Shown here piece after piece: positions 12,106 through 23,300 of a stretch of DNA of 64,000 nt (positions are counted from its first letter, which is position 1; every line of letters starts with the position of its first letter). The translations under genes were made by a program, and so were the position numbers. A model generated the notes under the pieces. The model worked only from the letters and a program-made list of their open reading frames with translations. It did no database searches and was not told the origin of the DNA. Source of the DNA: Garcia nutans (lineage: Eukaryota; Streptophyta; Magnoliopsida; Malpighiales; Euphorbiaceae); contig CANTUV010000062.1 in assembly GCA_947685225.1 (NCBI GenBank), forward strand, positions 15,396,501 to 15,460,500. Reading direction: 5' to 3'.

Positions 12106-12300
12106 TTTTTTTTTAAACAAGACCTTATTTTTTAAAAAAAAAAACTGAATTTCTGAATTAGGATTTTGGGTTTTTAAGAGAATTTCATGGTAATGAATAA
12201 TAGAAGAAAAACCGAGAGAGAGAGAGAGAGAGAGAGCGTTGCAGAAGAAGATTGAGTGATGATTTTAATGGCGATGGCTGGCTGGCTTTGCTGGTGCAAG
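12106..12300 (-). promoter_or_regulatory. 5' leader of the ARM gene with (CT)n tract
   Basis: Directly upstream of the start codon lies an A-rich leader, then a (GA)n run at about 12214-12236 on the plus strand, which is (CT)n on the transcribed strand. Pyrimidine-rich CT repeats near transcription starts and in 5' leaders are common in plant genes. The exact transcription start and TATA box cannot be fixed from the sequence. The following stretch to 13198 shows no gene. Confidence 0.5.
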
Positions 12301-13198
12301 CGGTTTTGGTATCTGAGTAAAGATAAAGATACATAGGTCAGCATTTATCATAAATGTCAATGACAGACATATGGTAAGTTCAGGTCTTGTCAAGTCACTC
12401 ATCAGGAAGGACCCAGATTCAACAACTTTACTTTTTCTTACATCAGGTCAACGGTTTTCATTCAACTCTGGTATGGTAGTGGTTACGATTCTGTTTGGCA
12501 TGGTAATTTAAAATAAATTTACATTTATCAACCTTTTTTCTTATAATTACAAAAAAGTGCCCTTTCTAAATGAGTACTCAAAGCACTAATCACTGCACTT
12601 TACTCTCAGCTGTGCCAGCTATTCTAAGCAGACATTATTCATAATTATGACTACGTGATATTGGATTAATGGTTAAAATATTTTTTTTGTGAACTTAAAA
12701 TTTGTAATTTAAATTTAAATTTTATTAATTAAGCTGAATATTGAATAATGACATTTTTTCCAGTGAATAATGACGTCTTTAGGAATTAAAATGTAATCAA
12801 ATTTTAAAATCTAAAACCAAAGTGGCTAGTTAAAGTTTAGGATTAAAGTGCTCAATTATTAACAAATTATAAAAATTTTGTTAGTTTGTATTTTAATATT
12901 TATATATATAAAGTAGAACAGTGAAAATAAAAAAAAAAAGAAAGGAAATTTTACGAAAGGAAATATTTTTTTATTTTTATATAATAAATTTAAATATAAA
13001 TGCTCATTTATTTATTAAAATATGAAGTTTAATTGCTAATTTAATTGCAAATTAATGTTTAATAAAAGAAAATTGTGTGAAGTAGATTTTTTGAATTTAA
13101 ATTAGTTGCCAAAATAAAAAATAACTTATCCTCGTTTTAAGAAATTCAAAAGAACTTTTATGATATTAGGGTGAGAAGAAGCTGTTAATAATGGAATT

Positions 13199-13216
13199 AG
13201 AATCATCTTGCCTACC
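13199..13216 (+). repeat. Left target-site duplication of LINE
   Basis: This 18-bp sequence AGAATCATCTTGCCTACC matches 13856-13873 (AGAATCATCATGCCTACC) with one mismatch. The pair brackets the LINE fragment and its poly(A), as expected from target-primed reverse transcription. Confidence 0.85.
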
Positions 13217-13855
13217 GCATGAAGTTGTGGCTGAAGCTTCGATTGTTGAAGATTATGTGAAGAAACTGCATAGCCAGCATATAATTCTACGTGAACCAGT
13301 GTTAGTTGGTTGGCGGCCTCCTCCCCATGGTTTTGTCAAACTGAATTCGGATGCCTCATTATTATCTGACACTAGAATAGCATATGTAGGTGGTTTAATT
13401 CGAGATAGTAATGGAGCTTGGATTAAAGGTTATGTTGCCAAATTTGGGTACTGCTCAATCTTGTTTGTTGAGCTTTTAGCTTTATTTTATGGGATTGATT
13501 TGGCTATCAAACTGGGTTATCCATCTGTTGTTATTGAATGCGACAACAAGACTGCAGTGGATATGGTGAATAATGCTTGTTCTCAAAGTGCTCACTCAGT
13601 TGCTTTGGTTAGGCAGATACAACATCTCCTCCATTCTTTCTCTTATGTTGCAGTGTCTCATATCTTTAGAGGCCAATTATGCTGCTGACTTCCTTTCTCA
13701 TGCAGCATGTGACTTTGAGGTTGGGTGTCACATTTTAGATTATTATCCTCAAGGATTGGGAGATTGATTATCCCATGATTTTGTAGGTGTTTGTTATTAT
13801 CGTTGATTTATTTCTCTATTGGCTTTTTCCACCATTGTATCCCAAAAAAAAAAAA
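13217..13855 (+). mobile_element. 5'-truncated LINE (L1-type) fragment
   Basis: A 639-bp non-LTR retrotransposon 3' end consists of an RNase H-like coding remnant, a short 3' region and poly(A) at 13844-13856, flanked by an 18-bp duplication with one mismatch. The 5' truncation leaves no reverse transcriptase. The methionine at 13191 belongs to flanking DNA, so the apparent start codon is not that of the element. Confidence 0.88.
13218..13767 (+). pseudogene. LINE RNase H (RVT_3-type) domain, frameshifted
   Basis: The frame from 13191 reads through GWRPPPHGFVKLNSDAS, the usual entry to a plant RVT_3/RNase H-like domain. Catalytic-type acidic residues are seen at Asp54 (NSDAS), Glu94 (FVELLAL) and Asp118 (ECDNKTAV), numbered from the 13191 Met. 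Near 13665-13672 the frame breaks: the expected His-Ile-(Tyr/Phe)-Arg-Glu-Ala-Asn motif is split, HIFR in one frame and EANYAADFL in another, best explained by a two-base deletion. The second frame runs to a stop at about 13767 and carries the last Asp. The piece is a dead fragment. A domesticated RNase H-like gene is conceivable, but the poly(A), duplication and frameshift argue against it. Confidence 0.85.
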
Positions 13856-13873
13856 AGAATCATCATGCCTACC
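13856..13873 (+). repeat. Right target-site duplication of LINE
   Basis: This is the right copy of the 18-bp duplication, following the poly(A) at 13844-13856 directly. It differs from the left copy at one base (A for T at the tenth position). Confidence 0.85.
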
Positions 13874-16320
13874 ATGATTGATATTACATTTAAATCAAAA
13901 ATTAAATTAAAATTGAGGCGTATTACGTATGATAGAAGGTCAAATGTCCAGAATTTCACTATTCCTATAATGTTTTGTAGTTTAAAATTTTAATTATGTA
14001 TGCTTGTGTGCACACGCGAAGTAAGGATTTTAAAAGAAGAGTAAAAATTTTTCTTTAGAAGTCCTAGTTTTGTCTTTACCTATGCCTTTTTTTTTTATCG
14101 TATTACTCGTTATATCTATCATACAGTCATTATTTATAAATTTACAACCTATTAATAGATTATTTTCAACTGCAAAAAAATTTAAATTAATCAAACAAAA
14201 TATTAAAAATAAAAATAATAAATTAAAAAATTAAAAGCAAAGATAAGATAAGAAATCAAAAAAAATAATTAAAAACATAATAAAGATTCTAATTTTATAT
14301 ATTTTTTTCAATTTTTCTTTTTCTTTTGTTTTCAATTTCTCCTTAATCCCTTTGATTGATTCATTAGTTGAATTCAAATTAATTTAGTTGAAGCTTATCT
14401 TTTTTTCTATATATTTTCTTTTTCTTCCTTTTTTTGCATTTAAATACTATTAAATTTTTGTCATTTTTAAGGAAAAAAATATGTATGTAATTACTTAGGA
14501 AGAAATAATTTGCATAAACTAAATAATAGGGGGTCAATTTAAATTTTAAAAGAGAATTAATAAAAAAAATTTTAAAATTTTGAATGAACATATATATTGA
14601 AGATGATTACACTAAAACAATAAAAAGGAGCCAAAAAACGTTGATAAATAAAATTTAAAAAAATACTAGAAATTAAATTGCTAAAACTAAATTGCAACTA
14701 TCAACTATAGACTTTCAGCATAAATATATGACTTATTTCAAAAGCACTTTGAATTCCTTTCTTCAAAAATACTTTTTTTTTTGTCCTATACATAATAAAC
14801 CTAATTAAAATGTCTGTCTAGAATATTCTAAAAAAATATGTCTGCCTAGAAAAAAAAAATCTTTCAACAATTATAATACTAAAACCGAAGAGTTGCTATA
14901 ATTGTTAATCTTTTTACCCCATCAAACTGTGAAAACAAACCAGTAATATTATATATGATTTGTATTTTTATATGATATACACACAAAAGTTTAATAAATC
15001 ATAAAGACTTCTTCTTGAAGATATATTGTCAAAAACACAAGAACCAGTAAATAAAAAAAATTGAAGTTACTCATAGCTCATCAGTGTCTTCATACTTTAT
15101 AGAACATCCAATGTTGGTGTGGAGAACCGTAGCCGAAGAACGAACTCAATGATGGAAAGGAGAGGAGGAAGAACCGAAGGAGAAATGGAGAAAGAAAGAA
15201 GGGAGGTCTTATGGATGAGAGGAGATGAAATGGAAAGAGAAGAGAGGCGGCTATGACTATCTGATGGTGAGGGTTTTCAGAGAGAGGTTGAGAATGTAAC
15301 ACAAAATGAAATGTTAAAGGAGATAGCAAACAACAATTAGGTTAAATTTTTAGGTTATATATATTCTTTGGTCGAGTTGGTTGGCCTCAGAGCTTTTCAA
15401 CCAAACCCAAAAGCCCAACCCGAACACTAATCGGGTCTAGCATTCTAACCTTAAATCTGACCCTATTGTTAACTTGGGCCAGAACAACCCAACCTGAACT
15501 ATTCAAGTTAGGTCGAGTTTTTCGAATATGCAAGCTACCTAAATGACCCTAGTGTATATATCCATTGAAATCTTGGTAAATTATCCCATATTTAATAATT
15601 GTAAAAAAACTTAATGGATTTATAATTAGAGAAGTAAGCCAATTAAAATAACCTAAGTTATTTTATATTGTAAAACTCAACTTATTATAAGTTCAATGTA
15701 CACAACCCTTACTTGTATTACTATTACTATAAGAAATACAAAAAATTACTACATGATTTATTTTGACCCATAAAATTAGGAGTTTTATAGAACTAAACCA
15801 TTTTTTTTAAAAAATATCATTAAAAACATTTAAAAAGTACAAAAAAAAATTGAAATTACAAAAATATGATGTGGCATCATCTCTGTAAAAGTTTCATTAT
15901 TTTTCAGACTTTCACAACTGGTGTATTTGTTGTGCATCTATTATGCCTATATTGAGTTCTAGCTAAAAATATATATACTACTTCTATATCTTTCTTAATA
16001 AGATATATACGTAGTATAAATATACTTTATATGTTGATTTTCAAGCACCAATATATATAATACTATTAATAATATAATATAATGTACATATTATGAATAT
16101 CTTTGGCATATGTTGCAAATATATTTTGCATATATATATTACTCTTATATCCTTCTTAATTATAGTGTATATATCATGTAAGTATTGTCCATATATTAAA
16201 TGTCAAGTGAGAATAAATACACTAAGTGTTGTGCATATATTGTGAATATAAAGATTTTTGTAACTAACTTAATACAATTCAAAATATTACCAAATTGTAA
16301 ATGGCTATCAAGCAATAAAA
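13874..16320. other. Gene-free AT-rich stretch
   Basis: No supported gene. A GC-richer piece at 15360-15545 with recurring AACCCGAAC, AACCCAACC and GTCGAGTT words looks like part of an unclassified transposable element. Around 15960-16260 two blocks share TATATC(C/T)TTCTTAAT and GCATATATTG-type words about 180 bp apart, suggesting a degenerate duplication. The minus-strand frame at 15090-15329 has low complexity and no family resemblance. Confidence 0.45.
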
Positions 16321-16330
16321 ACCATAACAA

Positions 16331-16331
16331 T

Positions 16332-16388
<57 letters not shown>

Positions 16389-16409
16389 AATAATAATAAT
16401 AATAATAAG
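16331..16409. repeat. (AAC)n(AAT)n microsatellite
   Basis: About 18 AAC units are followed by about 8 AAT units. The poly-Asn and poly-Leu/Val frames on the two strands are readings of this repeat and not proteins. Confidence 0.95.
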
Positions 16410-16582
16410 AGATAGAGAATTTAATAACCAAACAAAAAAATCTATAGGAAATGAAAGAAAAAAACTAGAAGAAAAAAGAAAATAAATGAAACATAAAAGA
16501 AAAACAGAAAATGAAAAGAAAAAATACATAGCAAAAAGAAACCATGAAAATGTTAAAAAATAGAAAAAAATCAAATCATAAT

Positions 16583-18018
16583 AAACACAATAATATAAAG
16601 CTTATTTCTTATGAATAGTACCCTTCAATTTAATTTTGACTTTTATAAAAATTCAGTCTTATCTCTGTATTTATTTATTTTTTAATGCAAAATGGTTGTA
16701 TCTTAAAGGACTTTTTAATCTTTGTGTAGATAAGCAGAACCCATTATATTAGATAGAGTTTAAAATTACTTATACGAGTCTTTCTTTTTTCAAGATACAT
16801 AGTTATATCTTAAATTATTTTTGAGTCTTTATACAAATGAGTGGGACTCACTATACTAGATAAAATTTGAAATCACTCATATGAGATTTTTTTTAAAGCT
16901 TACAACAGAAACGTCTTACGTTTAAGGTTATCGTAGATAATTAAATATTTTCTAAGGCTAATTTGATCTTCATATATTCAATGGTAATATCAAGTTCCCT
17001 TAAGTCTTGTGTAAACCTTCCCAAAATTTTCAAATGCTTTATGTTTGCCATATTTTTTACTATTTTTTACTCATATAAAATGGTAATAGATTATAAACAC
17101 AACAATATAGAACTTATTTCTTATACATAATGTCCTTAAATTTGATTTTGACTTTTGTAAAAATTCAGTCTTATTCTTGTGTTTATTTATCTTTTAATGC
17201 AAAATATTTATATCTTAAAAGACTTTTTAATCTTCGTGCAGATGAAGAGGATCCACTGCCTTAGATTAAATTTAAAATTACTAATATAAGTATTTCATTT
17301 TCAAGGCTTATGGTTATAACTTTAAGGATTTTTTTTAGTCTTTATATAGATAAGCGAGACCCATTATATTAGATAAAATTTCAAATTACTCATACAAGAT
17401 CTTTTTTTCAGGCTTACAGCAAAAATGACATCATTTATGATTATTGCAGGTAATTTAATATTTTTCTAAGGACTAATTTGGTCTTCATATATTCAACAGC
17501 AATATCAAGTTCCTTAAGTCTCATGTAGGCCTTCTCAAATTTTTTAGATGCTTCACGTTTGCCATATTTTTTACTATTTTTTTCTCAAGCAAAATGGTAA
17601 TAAATTATAAACACAACAATATAGAGCTTATTTTTTATAAATAGTGCCCTTCAATTTGATTTTGAATTTTGTAAAGATTCAATCTTACCCCTGTGTTTAT
17701 TTATTTTTTAATGCAAAATGGTTGTATCTTAAAAAACTTTTTAAATTTTATGTAAATGTGCAGGACCCACTGCATTAGATTAAGTTTAAAATTACTTATA
17801 TTTGTCTTTCTTTTTAAAGGCCTGTGGTTATATCTTAAAGGATTTTTTTAATCTATGTGTAGATAAGTGAAATCCATATTAGATAAAATTTGAAATCACT
17901 CATATGGGATCTTTTCTTTCACGGCGTATACCAAAAATAACGTAATTTAAGGTTATTTATTGTGGGCAATTTAATTTTTTAAAGGCTAATTTGGTTTTCA
18001 CATTTGCAACAACAATAT
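16583..18018. repeat. 513-bp tandem array, 2.8 copies
   Basis: Copies start at 16583, 17095 and 17609 with AAACACAA(T/C)AATATA(A/G)A(G/A)CTTATTT, giving spacings of 512 and 514 bp; the third copy is cut at about 18018. Each unit contains two related subunits of roughly 107 bp, each starting GGTTGTATCTTAAA or AGTTATATCTTAAA and each containing a CCCA(T/C)TATATTAGAT-like word. No open frame spans the unit. The array resembles a local satellite or expanded transposable-element segment. Confidence 0.85.
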
Positions 18019-19129
18019 GTAAAAATTGAAGTGAGAGACGAGATATTTTTGGGAAAAAAAAAACTTTATTTAAAGTGAGAAGTGAATTATTTTTGTAAAA
18101 AAAGATAGTGGTTGAAGTAATTTTTGAAAACTTTTTTTAAATATATAGTATTTTTAAAAAATAAAACTTTTTTAAGATAGTTTTGTAAATGTTCGTTAAA
18201 ATTACATGTTCACATAAGCTAAACTAAGCCGTCTACTAGAGAAAAATATAATTAATCAGTTACACCCATACACTCTATTATCTGATATCTATGTTTAAAA
18301 TATTAAACTTAAAATGAGTCTTCATTTTTTTTTTTTTTCATTTTCTAATAAGTTTGTCAGGTTTTTTTCGCTTTCTTTCATAGTATTTCATTCGTTTTCT
18401 TCTCTAAGTTTTCTTTTGCTCTGACTATTCCATTTTTCTTTATATTTCTTTTTTTATTTTTTTATTTTTTTACGTTTGCATGTTAGACTTGTGTTTATTT
18501 GGTTTCTTCCTTTTTCTTTTTGCAAAAATTCGGTATTTTTTTTTATTACAAATACTATTATTTTTTTTATTAATTTTCAATTTGTATGCAGAATATAATA
18601 GTTGTTGTTATTTTTCACAAGTCTTTTGTTTTGGCAAAGAAATTTTTATATATTTTTTTTAGTCTTTGGTAAATTAAGTCTCTATTATTTTGATAATAAA
18701 AAAAAAAAAGAACCTTTCTTGGTGTAGAAGTTGATATCTATAAAGGTAAATTGGATCTCTAATATTTTAGTATATGACTTGTGGAAATTAAGATTTTGGT
18801 AATCTGGTTGGAGATTAATTTATGCAATATTAACAAGAGATAATTATAAAACTAACTCAAAATAAAGTTATCTTTTCAAATATATGGGACTATCTATTTC
18901 TTTTAAAATTTACGTAATTCAAATTTTATATTAACAAAATTATGGTGTCCCATTTATTGTTTATGCAATACTACAAAAACTAATCCATTTCATAACAATC
19001 CACTTATTACAACATAAAAAAAACCATTTGCAGCCTAATCATTTTTTATGTGTTATGTTTTATTAATTAATTTTTATAATATTTTAATTTATTAATTAAT
19101 TAGATCCAATAATATATTAGTATAATTTA
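18019..19129. other. Gene-free AT/T-rich stretch
   Basis: T-rich and A-rich low-complexity DNA with short poly(A/T) runs near 18326-18338 and 18698-18710. The small plus-strand frame at 18480-18662 is Phe/Leu-rich and unsupported. Confidence 0.5.
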
Positions 19130-19840
19130 TTGATTTTTTACTTGCTTTTATATTTTATTTTTATTTGCTTTTATATATTTTATGTAATTTATATTTGTTA
19201 AAATAATTTTAATATATACTATAAAAATTTTAATATATAACATAAGATTAAAACTTTTTAATCCAAATTAAATAATAAAAAATATAAACACAAGATCAAA
19301 AATGAAAAAAAAGAAATTTTTCAAAAAAGAAATTAGTATTTTTGAAATTTTTTATTTTATAGAATTTTAGTTAATTAATTTATGTTATATTTTATATTAA
19401 TTAATTTTAATTTATATTTTATACACACACTTTAATATATTTTATTTAATATATATTAATTAATTTTAAATTATATTACTTTTAGACAAGATAATTTTTT
19501 TTAAAATACGGTGGATATGGATATTTAAAAAATACGAAACCTATAAATTATAAAAATATCATTTTAATTATAACATATACTGATATATACCGATATATAT
19601 TAACATATACTATCATTTTTTAGTTAATTTTAAATTATATTACTTTTAAATAAAATATTTTTTTAAAAAATAGGGTGGATATGTGGACATTCAAAATACA
19701 CGGAGCCTATAAATTATAAAAATTATATTTTATATTTAACATGTATCGATATATATCAATATTTATTAACATATGTTAACATTTATTATTATTCTTTAAT
19801 TGAAGTATATATAATATATACTGATATATATAATATATAC
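19130..19840. repeat. AT-rich dispersed repeat, copy 2
   Basis: This shares with 6595-7340 the TTTATTTTTATTTG block, the AATATATACTATAAAAA block, the phrase GAGCCTATAAATTATAAAAA and the TTATTATTATTCTTTAA block, in the same order. A sub-block containing TACGGTGGATATGGATATT and CCTATAAATTATAAAAA is itself repeated at about 19505 and 19670. No coding potential is present. Confidence 0.5.
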
Positions 19841-19867
19841 CTACGTATGCCTATTGTCTTGAAAAAA

Positions 19868-20365
19868 TAATATTAATATATAGTTGTTATATCTTATTAT
19901 ATTTAGGTATATACTAACTATAACTATATATATCTATTTTTTTTTAAAAAAAATATCAACATGCAGTTATAATATCTTAGTATACAAAAGTATATGTAGC
20001 ATATACCAACAAATACCTATTATCTTGAAAAAAAAATATCAATATGCAACTCTTAGATTTTAGTATTTATAAGTATATAATAACTACAACTATATATATT
20101 TCTTGTATTTCAAAAAAAAATATCAGTAAGTAGTTCTAATATTTTAGTATGTTAAAGTATATATAATATATACCTACATAATTTATCATCTTGGTGATAA
20201 AATATCAATATGCAATTATTATATCTTAATATATATAAGATATGTTAACTACAATTATATATATCTATTTTCTTTCAAAAATAATATTAGTATGTAACTA
20301 TAATATCATATTATATGAAAGTATATATATCACATGTCTATATATATTATTATTCTTTTAAAATA
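19868..20365. repeat. 83-bp tandem array with 166-bp higher order
   Basis: Unit anchors AATATTAATAT, AATATCAACATG, AATATCAATATG, AATATCAGTAAG, AATATCAATATG and AATATTAGTATG start at 19868, 19952, 20035, 20119, 20201 and 20283, spacings 82-84 bp. Alternate units resemble each other more closely: CTTGAAAAA or CTTGGTGAT precedes every second one, at 19858, 20024 and 20190, exactly 166 apart. That is a dimeric, satellite-like organisation. Confidence 0.8.
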
Positions 20366-23300
20366 TTCATTTTAAATTATATATATATATAATATTTTGC
20401 TTAATTATTTTAGTGTATTTTATAAGTTTTTTTTTATTTTGTTTAAAAATATTTTTTATTCACACTAAAATACTTGTGAATTTATAATTTATAAAATTTG
20501 TTTATATAAAAAATTATTATATTGGTTTCATTTGATAAAAAAAATAAAAAATAGTATAAAAGAAAAAAAACACAAACAATATAAAAGGAAAAAACAACAA
20601 GATAAATTTATTCAATAAAAATTTAAAATATTATAATAATAATAATTTAGAATTCAATATTTATATTGAAATTTTTTTTTAAAAAAATAGTATAAAAAAT
20701 ATAAACATTATAAATTTTAATATAATGCAAAAATTATATGGAAATATTTTTTAATAAAAAATTTTAAAATAAATTTAAATATTATTATAGTAAATATTTT
20801 ATTTAATTATAATAATATTAAATGTAATATTACATTTTTTAAATATAAATTATGTTAATTAAAGAAAATATGCAAAGTATACTACATTTATAAAACCTAG
20901 CTAGCATTGCAAAAATACTAATAAAATCAGAAACATTTTAGCAAGACCACATATAAAAGAGAAAAAAACTTTAGTAGAACTACAACATAAACAAGACCAC
21001 AATACCGTATTTTTGCAAAACTAAAAGAGAAAATATACAAAATTGAAAAGATGAAAGATTAAAAGCCAAAAAAAAAATTATGAGCAGTAAAAATGAAACA
21101 AAAACTTAAAAATTAGTATATTGTGTAATTTTTTCTATTAAATAATATATATTGTGAATACTTTAGACAAATTATATTTGAAAATCATTATATTTAAAAT
21201 AATCTAAGAATATATATTTTTTAGGCAATAATATTTACAAGTACTATAATTTTAACTAAATTATAAAAAATAAATAGTTAAAAAATGCCAAAAAAGTTAA
21301 GTAGAAGTTGAGAAACTCACATCGGCATTGTAGAATGTGTGCGGTATAAAAGTTAGAGAGGATCTTTAACATTGTCATAAATTTAAGATGTATATGTATC
21401 CATTTTTTATACCCATTTATGCCATTGAAAAAATATTGTTTTCTGTGTAATTTTCTCTATAAAATTTGACAAATCTCTAAATTTGATTTTTCAAAATAAA
21501 ATCTCTCAATTTTAATTTTTTTTCCCATTAAATCCATACTTTCGTTTTCTAATGAGAAAAATACTTAAATGGACATCACATAGAATCTACATGGAGTTAT
21601 ATGTCCAAAAAGCATGCGCATTTATCTAAATTAATGATTATAATTTGTCAATGCAAAATTATAATTTAACATGAAACTAAATTAAATGTATTAATATTAG
21701 ACATCATTTAAATTATTTATCAAATTATTGCTATAAATTCTATATTTAATTAAAATTAAATATCTTAATCAACTAAAAATTTAGTTATTTATTTATGTTA
21801 CGAGTAGAATAATTTTTTTTAGAATAGTCAAATTTTAATGTTGTATTATAAAAAACAATTTTAATGTGATAAAATTAATTATCATTTAAAAATTTAATAA
21901 ATAAAAATTATAAACAAATAAAAATAAAGTAAAATTATTATATTTATTCTATTTTTTTTTTGAAATGTTGATACTAATTATATAAAAAAAAAAACTTAGA
22001 CTCAATTTCAATAAATGCAAAAAAAAGAAAAAAAAAGAATACACTACATAAAATTCATTATCAAAATTTATTTTTAAAGAGAGTTCATTTGTGTTAAAGA
22101 GAAAATTTACATCACATTAGTTAAAAAAAAGTAGAATTTTTTATTTGTTTTCCTCAATTTGGGGATTATTTTGAAAAAAAATACAATACAAATGCTAACA
22201 ATAATTTTCAACTCTAATAATTTATAAAAATTGATATATCAACATTTTACTAGCAAAATAATATCTCTTAGTAAAAATGAAAGGTTTAAAATGAAATGCA
22301 TTGTTTATACACTTTTTTAAATATTTTTAAAAATATTCATGATAAAAATGAAAAACATGTTAAAATTTATGTATTTTTTTTATAATTAACCCATTTTTTT
22401 CTACCTCAATAGTCCATGTTAGCCATAAAAATCGATATCAGTAATTTTACAGATCAAAATATATTTTTTAATAAATATAGTAAAATTAAAATTAAAATTT
22501 ATAATTTATGCACTTTTTGATATTTTAGAAAGTTTATAACAAAAATAAAAAGAATGCTAAAGTTTATTTTTTTGTGATTAATCCTATATAATAATAATTT
22601 GAGATTTAATGTACAAGAAATTAGAGTAAAATATGTGGAAAAAAATATAACAGTGACTGATGATTTAGTATATTGTATAGATATTTTTCTATTTATAATG
22701 AAAATCACATTAAGAATAATAAATTAAATATTTGTATTATATAATTTATTCTCTCCAAATTGAGTTTGTTCAGTTTCATCCTATTTTAGTTGTAGTGTTT
22801 GTCAGAACGTGTATAGTAATTGATGTTTACAAGTTGTACTTATTGTGCATGATTTTATCTAAAAATATATAAGTCAAATTGTGGAATTATATAAAAATCA
22901 AATAAACGGATTTCTTATTATTTTATAAGTTAATTTTTTATATAATTATATTTTTTTATTTATGAAAATTATTTTTCAAATTGGATTAAGTACATGATTT
23001 ATGATATAAATTTAATATTATATTTATTATTAGCAATATAATTTATTAGCCACATAATTAATCTTGAGAATTCCCTCTGACATCTAAAAATAAAATTTTA
23101 TCATCTAAATAAATTTTACGGTGATTCTCCTCCCTTTAATCAAAAGATGGAAAAAAAAAAAGAAAAAATAAAAAAAATGGTGTCCCCGACTTAATTTTCC
23201 GATTTCGTCACTTTCAGATATAGTCAAATTGTTACGTGGTAGCAGAAGTCAGATTGTTTTGAACAGTATAAGAAGTCAGATTATTCAATTATTGATTACA

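Noticed and set aside
10732..12120. ARM gene as one unspliced 462-residue frame starting MFKKK
   Set aside because: The initial codon is TTG and the end VRVHYCSAI is intron read-through; the spliced model gives the family start and tail.
13191..13688. RNase H-like protein as a host gene
   Set aside because: Poly(A), 18-bp duplication, frameshift and a start codon in flanking DNA identify it as a LINE fragment.
15090..15329. Minus-strand 79-residue frame
   Set aside because: Ser/Pro/Phe/Leu-rich composition from a purine-rich opposite strand; no motif.
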